Source: Magnolia sinica
Lineage: Eukaryota; Streptophyta; Magnoliopsida; Magnoliales; Magnoliaceae
Assembly (NCBI RefSeq): GCF_029962835.1
Contig: NC_080584.1
Coordinates: forward strand, 82,240,862-82,304,861
DNA length: 64,000 nt
Reading direction: 5' to 3'
The notes beneath the pieces are model-generated. The model did not search any database and was not told where the DNA came from. It saw nothing but the letters and a program-made list of their open reading frames with translations. The position numbers and the translations under genes were made by a program. How positions within the stretch are numbered: position 1 is the stretch's first letter; each line of letters begins with the position of its first letter. Below, piece after piece: positions 33,031 through 45,108 of this stretch.

Positions 33031-34420
33031 CCTGATCCGTTGGAGTTCCTAACTGAGAGCTTTCTCCGAGAGGACATTGAGATGATCGCGTGGGCCCTAG
33101 CGATCAACTTGGTTCAGTTAATGCTTGGCCAGCTGTGGTACTATATCAACTTAGCGCCGCCAGAAGCGTTAAGCCCAGCTATGTCTACATGTCAGATAAT
33201 CTTAGCATTGTCGCTTTCATGCATACCCCACACGGTGCCCTTCAAAAGGACGCGGATTAGCTACGGACAGGTTGAACAGCGGGACTCTGATAAGGTGCCA
33301 CTACCAAGTTCTGTCGCCCCCACCATGATATATGTTTTGTATTAGTTATTTGGAGAGAGATCATATTAGGCAAGATCAAAGAATGAGTCAGATCTAAAAC
33401 TCAAGTGGACCCCACTGTAGAAAACAACGGGAGAGTGACGCCCACCGTTAAAAACTTCTAAAGGACACAAATTTTTTTGATCCAGCTGATATTTGTGTTT
33501 TCCCTTATTTCATGTATGCGATAACACATAAATAGGTTGGATGTCAAATAAGCATTATGGTGGACCTTAGGAGGATTTCAACTGTGCATGTCACTCTTCT
33601 CACTGTTTTCTATGGTGGGGTCCACTCCAGATTTGCATTTGCCTCATTTTTTGGATCATAGTATAAAATGATATTTCCAAATAGATGAACAGTGTGGATA
33701 CAACACATACATCATGGTAGGGCCCACAAAACTTGGTGACATCACTAGGTCTCGTTTCTCAACCTGTCAGTAGCTAATCGGCATCCCTACGGATTAGATA
33801 ACAGGTAGAGTAGCCAGACAAGCTACGGAAGTGTCCTCACCAACTTCTGTGGGCCCCACCATGATGTATGTTTTGTATCCACACCGTCCATTCATTTGGA
33901 GAGATCATATTAGGGCATAATCCAAAGAGTGAGTCTGATCCAAAGCTCGAGTGGACCCCACCACAGAAAACAGTAGGGAGAGTGATGCCCACCATTAAAA
34001 AGTTTCAAGGGCCGCAAAAGTTTTTGATCAAGCTGATATTTGTGTTTTCCCTTCTTTCATGCATTCTTTAACAAATGAACAGGTTGGATGTCAAATGAAC
34101 ATCATGGTGGACTTTTGGAAGGTTTAAACCTCGAGCCTCACTCTCTCCACTATTTTTCTGTGGTGGGGTCCACTCCAGCCTTGGATCTGCCTCATTCCTT
34201 GTATCATGCCCTAAAATGATCTCTCAAAATGTATGGAGGGTGTGGATACAAAACATACATCATAGTGGGGCCCACATAACTTGGTGACATCACTCTGTAG
34301 CCAGCCTGGCTACTCAACCTGTCAGTAGCTAATCCGCGTCCCCTTCCAAATGCTTAGATTGCCTCTATAAGCATGCCTATTAATGTTTATGCTTACTTTA
34401 ATCTCCCACTCGATCTTTGT
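33031..34420 (+). pseudogene. CYP98A-like: CYP98A relic D, 3' end split by insertions
   Basis: The open frame reads DPLEFLTESFLREDIEM, then directly IAWALAINLVQLMLGQL; the heme-binding loop between them is deleted. The C-terminal part YYINLAPPEALSP follows, with a frame change. Coding similarity stops at 33,247, where a foldback pair begins, and resumes at 34,341 with the tail CAAATGCTTAGATTGCC that also ends relic B. The pre-insertion gene end can therefore be rebuilt by comparison with relic B. It is inactive, as it lacks the cysteine ligand. Confidence 0.82.
33248..34340. mobile_element. Tandem pair of MULE-like foldback elements
   Basis: Two complete palindromic units stand side by side (about 33,248-33,788 and 33,788-34,340). 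Ends read GGACGCGGATTAGCTAC on the left and GTAGCTAATCCGCGTC on the right. The next inner motif is CAGGTTGA...GTAGCC, then CCAAGTT, then GTGGGCCCCACCATGATG. The flanks CCCTTCAAAA (33,238-33,247) and CCCTTCCAAA (34,341-34,350) look like a 9-10-bp duplication, which points to Mutator-like transposition. The insertion lies in the last coding part of CYP98A relic D. Confidence 0.7.
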
Positions 34421-35720
34421 TTCTTTTCCTCCTTTTCAGTTAGTTTGGCCCTATTTTTGGCTGTGTGATCAGACAAAAATTAAATTTAAAAAAAAAAAAA
34501 ATACTCATTATATGTGTACATGTTTTTGTTGATGTGTAATGTATGGAAACCAAACATTAGTTTTTTCTACATTATCAGTTACCTTTGCAAACCACAAGGG
34601 AATCTGCATGCAAGGGTCAGTCCTGACCCAGCCCTAATGGCCTAAGTCCTGGTCTTAATAGGCCTGAAAAGGCCTCGGACCTGGACCTAATTCAATGCTC
34701 GGGCCAGGCCAACAAAAATATGAACATAAAATTAAAGGTTTGAAATAGTTTTGAATCTAAGAAAAATTTTCATTGGACCCTAAATCTATAATGAATCCCA
34801 TTATTTAAATGATTTTGACCATAGAACATGATCCCAATTCAAAATTATCTTGGAATCCAATGATAGGACCGATCATTCAAAATTATCTCCAGATCCAATG
34901 ATAAGGACCAATCACAGGAATCTTCAAAATACAGAACAATTACCCAGTTTAATGTTGGACAATGATGAGGGCCCAAGCCAGGATATTTCTCATTGTCCAA
35001 GGCCCGGCCCAGTTTGGGGCTGGGTCCATATTCTATGGAGCATGGTATTAAATGAGATTTAGTTGGATGGAAATGTATTTAGACCCGTGTAAATTCCACT
35101 GGACATTTGGAGGGGATGGGAAAGGTTGGGATTAAGTGGGATGGAATTGCATTTGGTCCCACTCGGCATTTCCATGGATTTTGAAATCTACTATACATGT
35201 GGGCCCCACACTGATGCATTTACTTATCCATGCCGTCCATCCATATAAACACTTTAAAGGTGACCGACATCCACTATGAATTTAGTTCATTGATAACAAT
35301 TCCATGGTCCACCAAACAGGATTTTGCTTAATCTAGTAATTTACCATAGCAAGAATTTTATCTCCAACATGAGATTGGATGGCCAGAATGTCATGGTATT
35401 TCCAAACATGCAATCATTGTGCAATAATGGTATTAATCGCATTTAATACAATTCAATACCATTTAATCCCGCACACCAAACACAGCCCTTGAGCTAAGTT
35501 TATGGGCCCAAGCCCTGTCCCTAAAACCGGGCCCCCAAGCCCAGCACATTGCCAACCCTGCTGGCTACCGAATGAAGCGTTTGGATCTCATAGAACTGTG
35601 CCAGTCCGGGCCAGCAGACACGTATGGAGCTCTACCGCAGTAGCACGTGTGAACAGATTGGTCATATATGGTAGGGTCCACCAATCACAAGCATCTCCTC
35701 GTACTGATGGTGAATGGCAA
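34345..35720. repeat. Duplicated 3' flank unit, copy 2
   Basis: Follows relic D as copy 1 follows relic B, with the same order of landmarks (A-run near 34,490, GGGTCAGTCCTGACCCAGCC, ATGATTTTGACCATAGAAC, TGGTCATATATGGTAGGGTC near 35,660). It has diverged by substitutions and small indels. Confidence 0.75.
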
Positions 35721-35904
35721 TGGATTATCATGTAACAGTAGCCCAACCACTATCAGCATTAGTGTAATTTAATCCTATTTATTCAAGTATAACACCCGTA
35801 TCTCTATATAGAGAAGGTGTAACCCAGTCCTAAATTCTCCCACTTGTGTCCAAGATTCAGACCATCCATTTAGGTGGTCCCATACCCAAGAATCAAGTGA
35901 GTAA
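35721..35904. repeat. Duplicated flank upstream of CYP98A relic E
   Basis: Matches 27,270-27,480 upstream of relic A (CCCAACCACTATCAGCATTA and a TCTATATAGAGAAGGTGT phrase). Confidence 0.7.
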
Positions 35905-37143
35905 TCTCAGCAGGTCAAGTGGCTCCCCTCAACGATCGGGCCATAGAGAAACGTGCGGTCCGCAGGGATCGGCTCACCAGAGCCATGATGGACAAGTGAA
36001 GGCAGATTAGGTGAGGTGGGGTAACAGCTTAGTAGGTGAGGCACTGCCCATGGGCCCACCTTAATGTATGTATTGTATATCCACGCCAACCATCCATTTT
36101 GCCGGCTCATTTTAAGGCACAGTCCTGAAAATGAGGCAGATCCAAATCTCATGTGGACCTCCCAGTATGGATTGAACTCTCACTTGTGTTTTCCTTTCAT
36201 TCAGGTCCGTGTGACTTTATCAACTGCAAGTTGCATGGCACATAAAAATTAGAGTGGGCCTATGACTTTTTTTTAACCGTGGGCATTCAATCACCATTAT
36301 TTTCTTATTGTGTGGTCCACCTGAGATTTAGATGAGTCTCATTTTTGGGACCATACCCTAAAGTGAGCTAACACATACGTCAAGGTGGGTCCCATGGCTG
36401 GGGCTTAGGTATCGCATGCGATGGCCTCAGACAGTGCAGCCCTTATCGTGGGGCCCACCTTGATGTATATATTCAATATCCACAATGCCAGTTTCTTCGT
36501 ATCATTTTAGAGCATGAGAGCGGATCCATCTGTCAGGTAGACCAAACCATACGGGACAATGATGATTGATCTCATTGATGGGCCACAAAGGTTTTAAATC
36601 AAGCTGATATTTGTATTTTCCTTACATCCAATTTCATGTGACCTTATCAAACAGATTTGGATGGCAAATAAAAATTACCCAAAAATTACATTGTACCCCT
36701 GAGAAGTTTTTAATGGTAAGGCATTCAATCACCACTGTATCTCATGGTATGGTCCAACCGAGATTTGGATGTTCTTCAATTTTTGGCTCATGATCTAAAA
36801 TGATCTAGAAAAATGGATGGACGGTATGGATATAGAATACATACATCAAGGTGGGCCCATGGCAAGGCCTGCGCATCTTGGGAGGGCGGGGGCCACACCT
36901 AATACACATTCACTTGGTGGACGCCCTCCTAACTCTACAGGATCAATACAGCCTCAGCAAAGAAACCATCATTGGCAAACTATGGGACATGATAACTGCT
37001 GGCATGGATATATACAACATTCTTAGCCGTGGAGTGGGCCATGGCTGAACTGATCAAGAACCCCTAAGGTGCAATAAAAGGCAAGCTGGACACAGTGATT
37101 ATCCGATCAGGTCATGACAGAAGCCAACTTCACCATTCAGTGG
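35905..37143 (+). pseudogene. CYP98A-like: CYP98A relic E, middle part, split by two foldback repeats
   Basis: The first piece (about 35,925-35,997) reads EKRAVRRDRLTRAMMDK and then stops; CYP98A has AKHGARRDRLTRAIMEEH there. After two foldback repeats the gene resumes at about 36,918 with [20 protein letters not shown] and [11 protein letters not shown], the I-helix with AGMD kept. A frame change follows, then ELIKNP, a stop, and pieces matching DTVI and TEANFTIQ. It ends at a donor-like GGTAAGTA near 37,142, the usual exon border after this segment. No later exon follows. It is inactive. Confidence 0.82.
36030..36890. mobile_element. Two foldback repeats inside CYP98A relic E
   Basis: Copies at about 36,050-36,395 and 36,445-36,860. 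Each has a left arm GGGCCCACCTTAATGTATG or GGGGCCCACCTTGATGTAT and a right arm ending ACATCAAGGTGGG(C/T)CC. Confidence 0.65.
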
Positions 37144-37860
37144 TAAGTACCCGGTAAACGAGTAATAATTATTTCACCGGATATTTACGGCACTATTCCT
37201 GTGGTAGATTTGACTGACTTCTCTTTATACACAAAAACCAAGAAAGCTATAAAATATTTGTAACTCTCAAGTTGGGGTGGCTGACAGGTGAGACGGCCAT
37301 AAAATATTTGATTCCCAAGTGGGGGTGGCTAACAGTGAAGTGCAAACTGCCGGTGGGATGTACTAAAAGGAAAAAAAAAAAAAAAGAGGCAATAAAATAT
37401 TTGTAAGTCCCACCATGATGCATGTTGATTATCCACATTGTTCATCCATTGTGCCAGCTGAATTTATGGCGTGAGCCAAAAAATGAGGCATATCCAAAGC
37501 TCAACTGGACCATACCATGGGAAAAAGTAAATCAAACACTTACCGTTAAAAACTTCTTGGGGCCACTATTTCTTTTGATGTGGTCCACTTGAGTGTTGGA
37601 TTTGCGTTATTTTTCGGATTATGCCTCAAAATATTTTGGTAAAATGGATGGACACAATGAATATATAATACACATCACACTACAGTTCATAAATTTAAAC
37701 TAACTCCTTCGAACAGATTTTTAATGCAGAAATTCATTTGAAAATCAAATGGGTGAAATGATAATAATTACACAACCTCTCAAAAATCAAACAGCCCTAA
37801 TCTCCTATACCTACAATGCATGTCGGAGAATCTTGGATTGTTACTATATATATGTGTGTG
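37144..37860. repeat. Half foldback repeat and spacer
   Basis: 37,405-37,680 is a small family-1 palindrome with TCCCACCATGATGCATGTTG at the left and ATACACATCACAC at the right. A phrase around AATAAAATATTTGTAA occurs three times in 37,245-37,410. No gene. Confidence 0.5.
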
Positions 37861-38412
37861 TGTGTGTGTGCGCGGGAAAAGGTTCTATGTGATCGGGCTC
37901 ATGGAAACTTCCCATGAGGTTGAGCTGTGTGAGCCGTTCCATGATGCGTGCCGAACATCAACACCGTGCATTTGATGGGTCCCGTTTAAATGATGGGATA
38001 TCCCAAAAATCAACCGTATAAGGAACTCGGGTGGGCCATACAATCTATAATAATTTGAAGACATGCCTAAAACATATAAAAACACTTGGTGGGGCTCACC
38101 TAAAATTTGGAAACTTGGTCTGACCCCTCGTCCAAGTGGGACACACATAATGGATGGGCTAGATTTGTGAACCACATTTCATTGGGCCCAACAAATGATA
38201 ATGAATGTTTTAATGGGAGGATAACCCTTCTCAACTTTTGTATGTGGTGTGGCCCACGCAATCATGGATTGACTTGATTTTTAAGCATGAGGCCTACCAT
38301 GGAATGTTGTATCTAACTGATCGAGTAGATGTTCGGCACTCATCACGGTGGGGCTGCCTAGCTCAACATCATGGAAAGTTCCCATGAGCTTGACGGCATG
38401 GAACCATTTCCA
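37850..38412. mobile_element. Foldback repeat family 2, copy 1
   Basis: Begins after a TG run with GGGAAAAGGTTCTATGTG and CATGGAAACTTCCCATGAGG, and ends with the complementary GGAAAGTTCCCATGAGC and GGAACCATTTCC before a CA run. The body contains CATTTGATGGGTCCC and TGACCCCTCGTCCAAGTGGG. Confidence 0.7.
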
Positions 38413-38910
38413 CACACACACACACACACACATCGTGATGTGTGTCAACCATCTACCTCATCAGTCAGATGCACCATTCCGTGGTGGGCTTGGGGCTTAA
38501 AAATCAAGTCAATCCATGATTTTTGTGGGCCACACTATATACAAAAGTTGACAGGGGTTACCCTCCATTAAAACATTCATAATCATTTTTTGGGCCCACT
38601 GAGATATGGTTTCCAAATCCAGCACATCCATTATATGTGTCCCACTTGGATGAGGGTTTAGACGAAGTTTCAGTTGCTTCCAAATTTCAGGTGGGCCCCC
38701 CAAGTGCTTTTATATGTTTTAGGCATGTCTTCACATGATTTTAGATGGCATGTCAAACCTGAGTTCCATATATGGCTGATTTTTTAGATATCCCATAATT
38801 TAAAGGGGACCCATCAAATGCACAGTGTTGATGGTTGACATGCATCACAATGGGGCCCACACTGCTCGACCGCATGGGAAGTTCCCAATAGAACCCTTTC
38901 CCGTGTGTGT
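38411..38910. mobile_element. Foldback repeat family 2, copy 2 (inverted)
   Basis: The same unit as copy 1 but reversed. It starts CACATCGTGATGTGTGTCAAC after the CA run, and its body runs in complement (CCCACTTGGATGAGGG, GGGACCCATCAAATGC). It ends at CCCTTTCCCGTGTGTGTG. Confidence 0.7.
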
Positions 38911-38993
38911 GTAAATGGTTCTATTATGTCGACCTCATAGGAACTTCCCATGAGATCTAGTTGTGTAGGCCCACCATGATGTGTGTCAAGCAT
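38905..38993. mobile_element. Foldback repeat family 2, copy 3, left piece
   Basis: The start of a third copy, in the orientation of copy 1 (GGTTCTATTATGTCGACCTC, GGAACTTCCCATGAG, GATGTGTGTCAAGCAT). It is cut at AGCAT by the solo LTR and resumes at 45,109. Confidence 0.75.
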
Positions 38994-39421
38994 TGTGAGA
39001 CCCATATCCTAGCCCCTACCATTCCGTAAATTTTCGCGGTCCTCCTAGTCGAATTCCGACGACTCATGACGCATAGATAGTATTTGCGCATGCTTTCCAG
39101 TCACATCCTGTAAACCCAAGCCGACTCAAGCCGAGACCTATGTCATCGCGACTGCGCCGTCGTCGCGGTTCCGACAACGCGTCTCGTGCATTAATGCGGC
39201 GCTTAAATTATGAGATCTGGCCCGTGCATTATCTCGACCGTTGATCGCTTGATCGTGGGACCCACTTATCCCTGTTGTTGTACTTTCCTAGAAACATAAT
39301 TACTATAATGTCACCCTAGGGGTGACATCACCCTACCTTACCCTAGCCATAACTCCTTACAAGCAACCACCCCTTCCCTTTTTCCCCAAAAGTCAAAATC
39401 ATTAATTACTTAGAAACCTTC

Positions 39422-39423
<2 letters not shown>

Positions 39424-39468
<45 letters not shown>
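39424..39468. repeat. (CT)n microsatellite in solo LTR
   Basis: About 45 bases of CT repeats downstream of a C-rich, T-rich stretch. Similar pyrimidine runs follow the TATA region in other LTRs of the window. Confidence 0.95.
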
Positions 39469-39474
<6 letters not shown>

Positions 39475-40805
39475 CTCTCCCTCACTCTTTCTTCCTCATT
39501 CTCCTTGGCAAAAACCATGGACGTCCAACCATCTCCCACCTTATATCCCCACCAATTCAACCTCTAGATCGTCATCTTCACCATTGATAGAGCTTCTTAG
39601 AGGCATTGGAGTATATGGGAAGAAGAAGAGTAAGGTGGGTGCTTCTCTCTCTCTCTCCTTTCATTTTTGTGTGATGTGTGGCCCACTTGGAATGGACCCC
39701 ACTTTGATATATGTCTTATCCAAACCATCCAAGTCTTGTGAACTCTACCTTATGGATGATGAGAAAGCACTATCAGACCCATTAAGTAGGCCACATTCAT
39801 GTGAGACCCACCTTAATAAAGTGTGGGCCACATACAGGTGGTACCCACCATGATACTGGGTTTATCCATACCGTCCAGCGTCCCTGGACGCTGGACGTGA
39901 AGCTGGCTAACGTGGAGGGCGTGAACTGACATGGGTGTGCACTGGCAAGCTAACCCAAAATATATAAATATAATATATATATACATAACGTCAGTGAGAT
40001 TTTAGACTTTTGGGTGGGTCATTCATACAGGCCCCACCTTGATACATTAATTTAATCCAAGCCGTCCATTTCATTCCCCAGATTATTTTAGGCGTTGAAC
40101 CGAAAAATGATGAATCTGATTTTCTGACGGGCCATACCATAGAAAATAGTATTTTCTATCGTTAAAATCCACCCTAATATTTATACATATTCAAAATACC
40201 CTAAAATTGGACTCGTTTAGACTGTCTCGAGTCATGGAATGTAATAGATGGAGTGGATTTACCTGATGCGGGCCCCACGTATGAAAAACCCTGAAAATAC
40301 AGGTTTTCAAAAAAAATGAGAGCAACAGCAGCGCCTGCTACTGCTGACACTCCTGAGGACACGCAGGACGTCCTATGCTGTGGAAGGACGGATAGGGTCC
40401 CAACCATGGGCCCCACTGTGATGTGAGTAAAACATCTACACCGTGCATGTGTAGGCCCCTTAGGGCAGTGGGCCCCACCCAAAAAATCAGTTGTGTTTGG
40501 AGCTCAGGTGGCCCACGTCACAGGCAACAATGTGATTGAACGTCTGCCTTTGAAACCCCCTTTTGGGCATCCAGAAGTTTTGAATCAACATGAAATTTGT
40601 TCTCCCTCTTCATCTGAGTCTAGGTGACCTTATAAACGGATTGGATGGCATTTAAACATTATGGTGGGCCCCACGTGGGACCCATAGTGATGTACATATT
40701 TTATTCCTACCGTCCAGGCAGACGGTAGAACCCACATATATGTGTTTTATTAATGTCGTCCATCTGCTGCTGGACGGCTAGTGGACCCCACCGCTGATGT
40801 GTGTG

Positions 40806-40895
40806 CGCCCGTGTGTGTATATATATATATATTACATTGTATCTATATATATATTATATAGTTTTTTTTATATATTATATTATATAATATATACA
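40806..40895. repeat. AT-rich alternating tract
   Basis: Runs of TATATATATATA and TATATTATATTATATAATA over about 90 bases, inside the solo LTR. Confidence 0.9.
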
Positions 40896-41329
40896 TGATG
40901 GTGGGCCTTTATGTGGACCCCCACCATAATGCATGTGTTGCATCCAAGATGTCCATCCATTTTGTAAGCTCATTTCATGGCGTGAGCTAAAGAATGAGTC
41001 AGATCCATAGTTCATGTGGACCCCCACCATGATGCTTGTGTTGCATCCAATCTGTCCACTCATTTTGAAAACTCATTTTTATGACATGAGCTAAAGAATA
41101 AGTCAGATCTAAAGTTCAAGTGGACCCCACCATTTAAGGTAGTGGATAATGACGTCCACCGTTCAAAATTTCTAAGGGCCATGGGAGTTTCCTATTAAGC
41201 TGATATTTGTTCCACTTCATCTATCATTACGTTAATTTATGAACACGTTGGATAGGAAACATATGTTATGGTGGGCCTTAGGAACTTAAATGGTGGAAAT
41301 CATTATCACCACTTTTATTTGGGTGTGAT

Positions 41330-43160
41330 GCATTTGATATACATGGGGCCCATTGGTGTGGCCCATTTGATGTACGTATGACCATGTGAGGAGACCCACT
41401 TTGATGTATTTTGTAGCCCATTTGTCGGGCCCACTTTGATGTATTTTGTGGTCCATTCGAGGTGCCCATCTTAATGCATGCACTCCATATTCACATTGTC
41501 TAGCAGCTACCGGATGGTGGGGCCCTCCTTGCTATATGTTAGTATATGTGTTGAATAAGCATACCGTCCATATGCAGTGTGGGCCAGCATGATGTATTTA
41601 TTTATCCTCACCGCCCAATCTCTGGCCGTGGGATGTGGAACCCATGTGACATGTATTTCATTCCATGCAGTCCATCTGTGTGAGACCCACCTTGATGCAT
41701 CTGTTATACACATGGATCCCACATGATATATATGTTTTTATATCCATACTGTCCAACTATTTGGATGGGATGCACCATGATGTATTTTTATCCATGCCAT
41801 CCAGGGCAGGCACCCCATTATGATATATATCAGGGCCCATGGGTTGAGGCCCATTGAGATGTATTCAAAGCCCATTTGATAAGGCCCATTGTAATGTATT
41901 TGGAACCCATGAGCAGAGCCCACCTCATATGTTCCAACCTAACCGTCCAAGTCATATAGGGACAACCTCGATGTATGTTTTACTCACACCGTCCGTGGGA
42001 TGTGTGACTCACTAGATATATGCATTCTATATCCACACTAACCATCTGGTGGGGCCCATCTGCTGCATGTGTAAGGCCTACCTATTGTGCATTTGTGCGG
42101 CCCATTGATGCAACCCACTTGATGTGCATGAGCCCCATTAGTGCGGTTCATTGACGCAAGGCCCGTTATGATATATTAGAGGCCCATGGTTGAGGCCCAT
42201 TAGGATGTATTTATGACCCATTTGGTAAGGTCCATAGAGATGTATTTTCGGCCAATGGGTCGAGGCCCATTACGACGTATTTCCGGCCCGTATGTCATGT
42301 CCCATTATGACATGTTTCCAGCCTAGTTATCGAGGCCCGACTTGATGTGTATAAGGCCTATTAGTGCGGCTCATTGATGCGGCCCACTTGTTGGTTTGAC
42401 GCTCATTGATGCGGCCCAATGATGCGACCCACCGTGATGTGCATATTAGGCTAATGATGCAGCCCAATGATGCAACCCACCGTGATGTGCATATTAGGCT
42501 AATGGTGCGGCCCAATGTATCTACCCACTGTGATGTGTAGGCCCACGTGCTGCATGTGTAAGGCCCACTTGTTGGATATTTGGCCCGCCTTATGTTTGAC
42601 TCTACATGGGCCACTACTTGGGAGCAATGTTGGTTGAATATCCACATTGATGGGCAATAACGGTTAGATGTCCTCATTGTAACCTTCCCTTAGGCCTTGT
42701 TAGGCCTATTCTCTTCGTGGGTTAACCCAAATAAGTGGGCCTCATTCGCCATAGACAGATGGCTCCGTGCTATCGGATTGATATAACCACGGCCGAGAGC
42801 CGATTTTTACATTATTGTTGATTAGTTGTCCATTTATGGACCCCGCTTTGTTTATACATCTTGATTATCAGTACTAATTATCGATACCAATCCCGAGTGT
42901 CGATTTCGAATATCGAGGCCGATTGTTGAGGGCCAATGCGATGTATAAGCGGCCCGTATTTAAGGCCCAATGTAATGTATATTGAGGCCTAGGTGATGAG
43001 GCCCATTATGATGCATTTGGGGGCTAGGCAAAGGAGCCCATTGTGATGTATGTTAGGCCCATGAGCAGGGCCCGCCTGTTGTGTATATGTGTCCCTTGAG
43101 TAAGGCCCACTGTGTTATATATCAGGCCTTTATGTGAGGCTGTGGGCCCATTATATGTTT
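41330..43160 (+). repeat. Degenerate short-period tandem repeats (GGCCCATT..GATGTATTT)
   Basis: Units of roughly 35-45 bases built on AGGCCCATT(A/G)TGATGTAT and GATGCGGCCCA recur with heavy divergence. A more exact local duplication lies at 42,430-42,500, where CCGTGATGTGCATATTAGGC occurs twice. They are inside the solo LTR and account for much of its length. Confidence 0.6.
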
Positions 43161-45108
43161 GGCCCTATGTGGGCCATTCCTTAGGGGCTATGTTGGTTAA
43201 ATGTCCACATTGTCGAGGTCGATGCCGGTTGTTGATACTGGTTATGAGTATGTGACAGTATAGCATCATAATACATGCTAATACCCATCATCTGCATGTT
43301 TGTTATGAGATGTGGTTGATCATTGCATATGTCATTGAGCATGTTGTTATGAGACTCCCTAATAGAAGGAGGTTATCTCACATGAGCACGTGGTATGCGC
43401 AGGATTGACGCATAACTGGATTGTATGACTCATGCATCTCGCATTATGATTACTGTACGCCCTAGCGACATCAGGGCCGTAGCCTCCACAGGCATATCGT
43501 GGAAGGCCAAATGGGACACTGAAAATATTTGGTTCTAGCATACGGGCGCCATAGATGTCCTTGGGTGAAAATTTCTAAACCTCCGTGGCCAGGAGACGCC
43601 CCAACGTCGAGACCGAGTGGATACATGAGTGCCCGAGTGCCGAATACCAGGAGGTCGCATCTCCCACTGTGTCATGGTCGGTTGGGAGGGGGTGTGGCCT
43701 TACCCGCCCAAGGGTAGGGGGCAATACTAGGCTGAGTTTAACCAGCTCATGAATGGGTTCGCTATCGACGTGCCAGATAGGTATTAGCAGACTATTGGCC
43801 AGGCAGATAGTGAGGTTTCTTACGCTCACTTGGACTGTGCTGCTGGGAGAGAGACAGTGTCATTTGGAGTGTATTAAACCCCGGTGATGATCCTAGAGAG
43901 GAACTGTACTGATATATGAATTTAGTGAGCAGGAGTTGCATACTCATTCATGCATTCATTCATTCACTATCCACTCAGGTTGGTAGTGCGCAACTATTTG
44001 TTATGTGTGCCCTCGCAATGGCCAGGATTTCCGTTGGGGCGCGCGACTAACCTGAGATCAGGAGTTTACCACATTGAGTCTGACTATCCAAATTTAGGTA
44101 TGGGACTGGTTTGGATAGAAGTCCCTTATGATGGACCCTATAACCCGCGATACTACGTACTATCATCCCGACTTCACACTCTAGTATGGTTATTTCATTC
44201 GCACCGCATATTGCATGACATTCGCGGCATACGACATTTTGGGTTATTGTGTCTCTGCATTTATATGGTCTAGGTACGGCTGACGCTATTTGTGTTACTC
44301 ATCAGGAATGTATATTGTATTGCATCCTCTGCATCTGATATTTAGCTATCTATGATTCCTCATTTGCATAGTTGTTCTACATTGCATATTCTGACATTGA
44401 TTGACTCATGAACTTGTCTGTATTTTCACTTACTCTGTTGTTATATGATTTATGATCTTGTCAATATTTTGTTTACTATGATAATTCATGCTCTTATCAG
44501 TATTTCTGCTTATTTTGACATTATACAATTTATGGATTATCAGTACTTTCGATATTGTGTGATTTATGACATTGTATCCTCAGCATCTAATATTTGGCTC
44601 GCTTTGACTCCTCATTTCCATAGTTGATTTGTGTTGTGTACCCTGATATTGAATGATCCATGGACTTGTCGGTACTTCCGCTTAATTTAATTACTCTGAT
44701 ATGGAATACTTGGCACTTACCTTGTGCACACACTTACACCACCCTCTAAGCTTTCTATAAGCTTATGCACGATAGATGAATGCAGGTGATGTTAGGTTAC
44801 AACAATGTTGAGCTTGGAGCATGCGGCGGTCTTCTGGAGTTTGATTTTTATTTATGTATTTCCTTCCAGCATTGTACTCAACTGATTATATTAGTGGATA
44901 TATGATGATGATGTTGCCTTTGTGAATTAGGTAATCTTGTGGTTATGCTTATTGCGAGTAAAAAAAAAAATCCTCTTTATAGGATCCCAGGATCGGAATG
45001 TGGCGTATGGACGATGGGAGCCAAGAATAGGGTACTACGGAGGCTGTCGGCACCAAATTCAGCGATCGGGATTCCTGTGAATCTGATTTCCGGATTTGGG
45101 GCGTGACA

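Larger units (their letters stand above)
38994..45108 (+). mobile_element. 6.1-kb solo LTR, Del/Tekay-type
   Basis: Starts TGTGAGACCC, ends GGGGCGTGACA and is flanked by AGCAT on both sides (38,989-38,993; 45,109-45,113). With one AGCAT removed, the flanks join into an uninterrupted copy of foldback family 2. There is no primer site, no coding domain and no second LTR, so it is a solo LTR. The start and end sequences and the CGTGGCCAGGAGACGCC / GAATACCAGGAGGTCGCAT block resemble Del/Tekay chromovirus LTRs. At 6.1 kb it is unusually long, partly through internal tandem repeats and probable foldback fragments. Open frames of 80-110 codons inside it show no domain. Confidence 0.75.

Noticed and set aside
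43950..44273. 107-codon plus-strand open frame inside the solo LTR
   Set aside because: No recognisable domain, and no reason to expect coding in an LTR.
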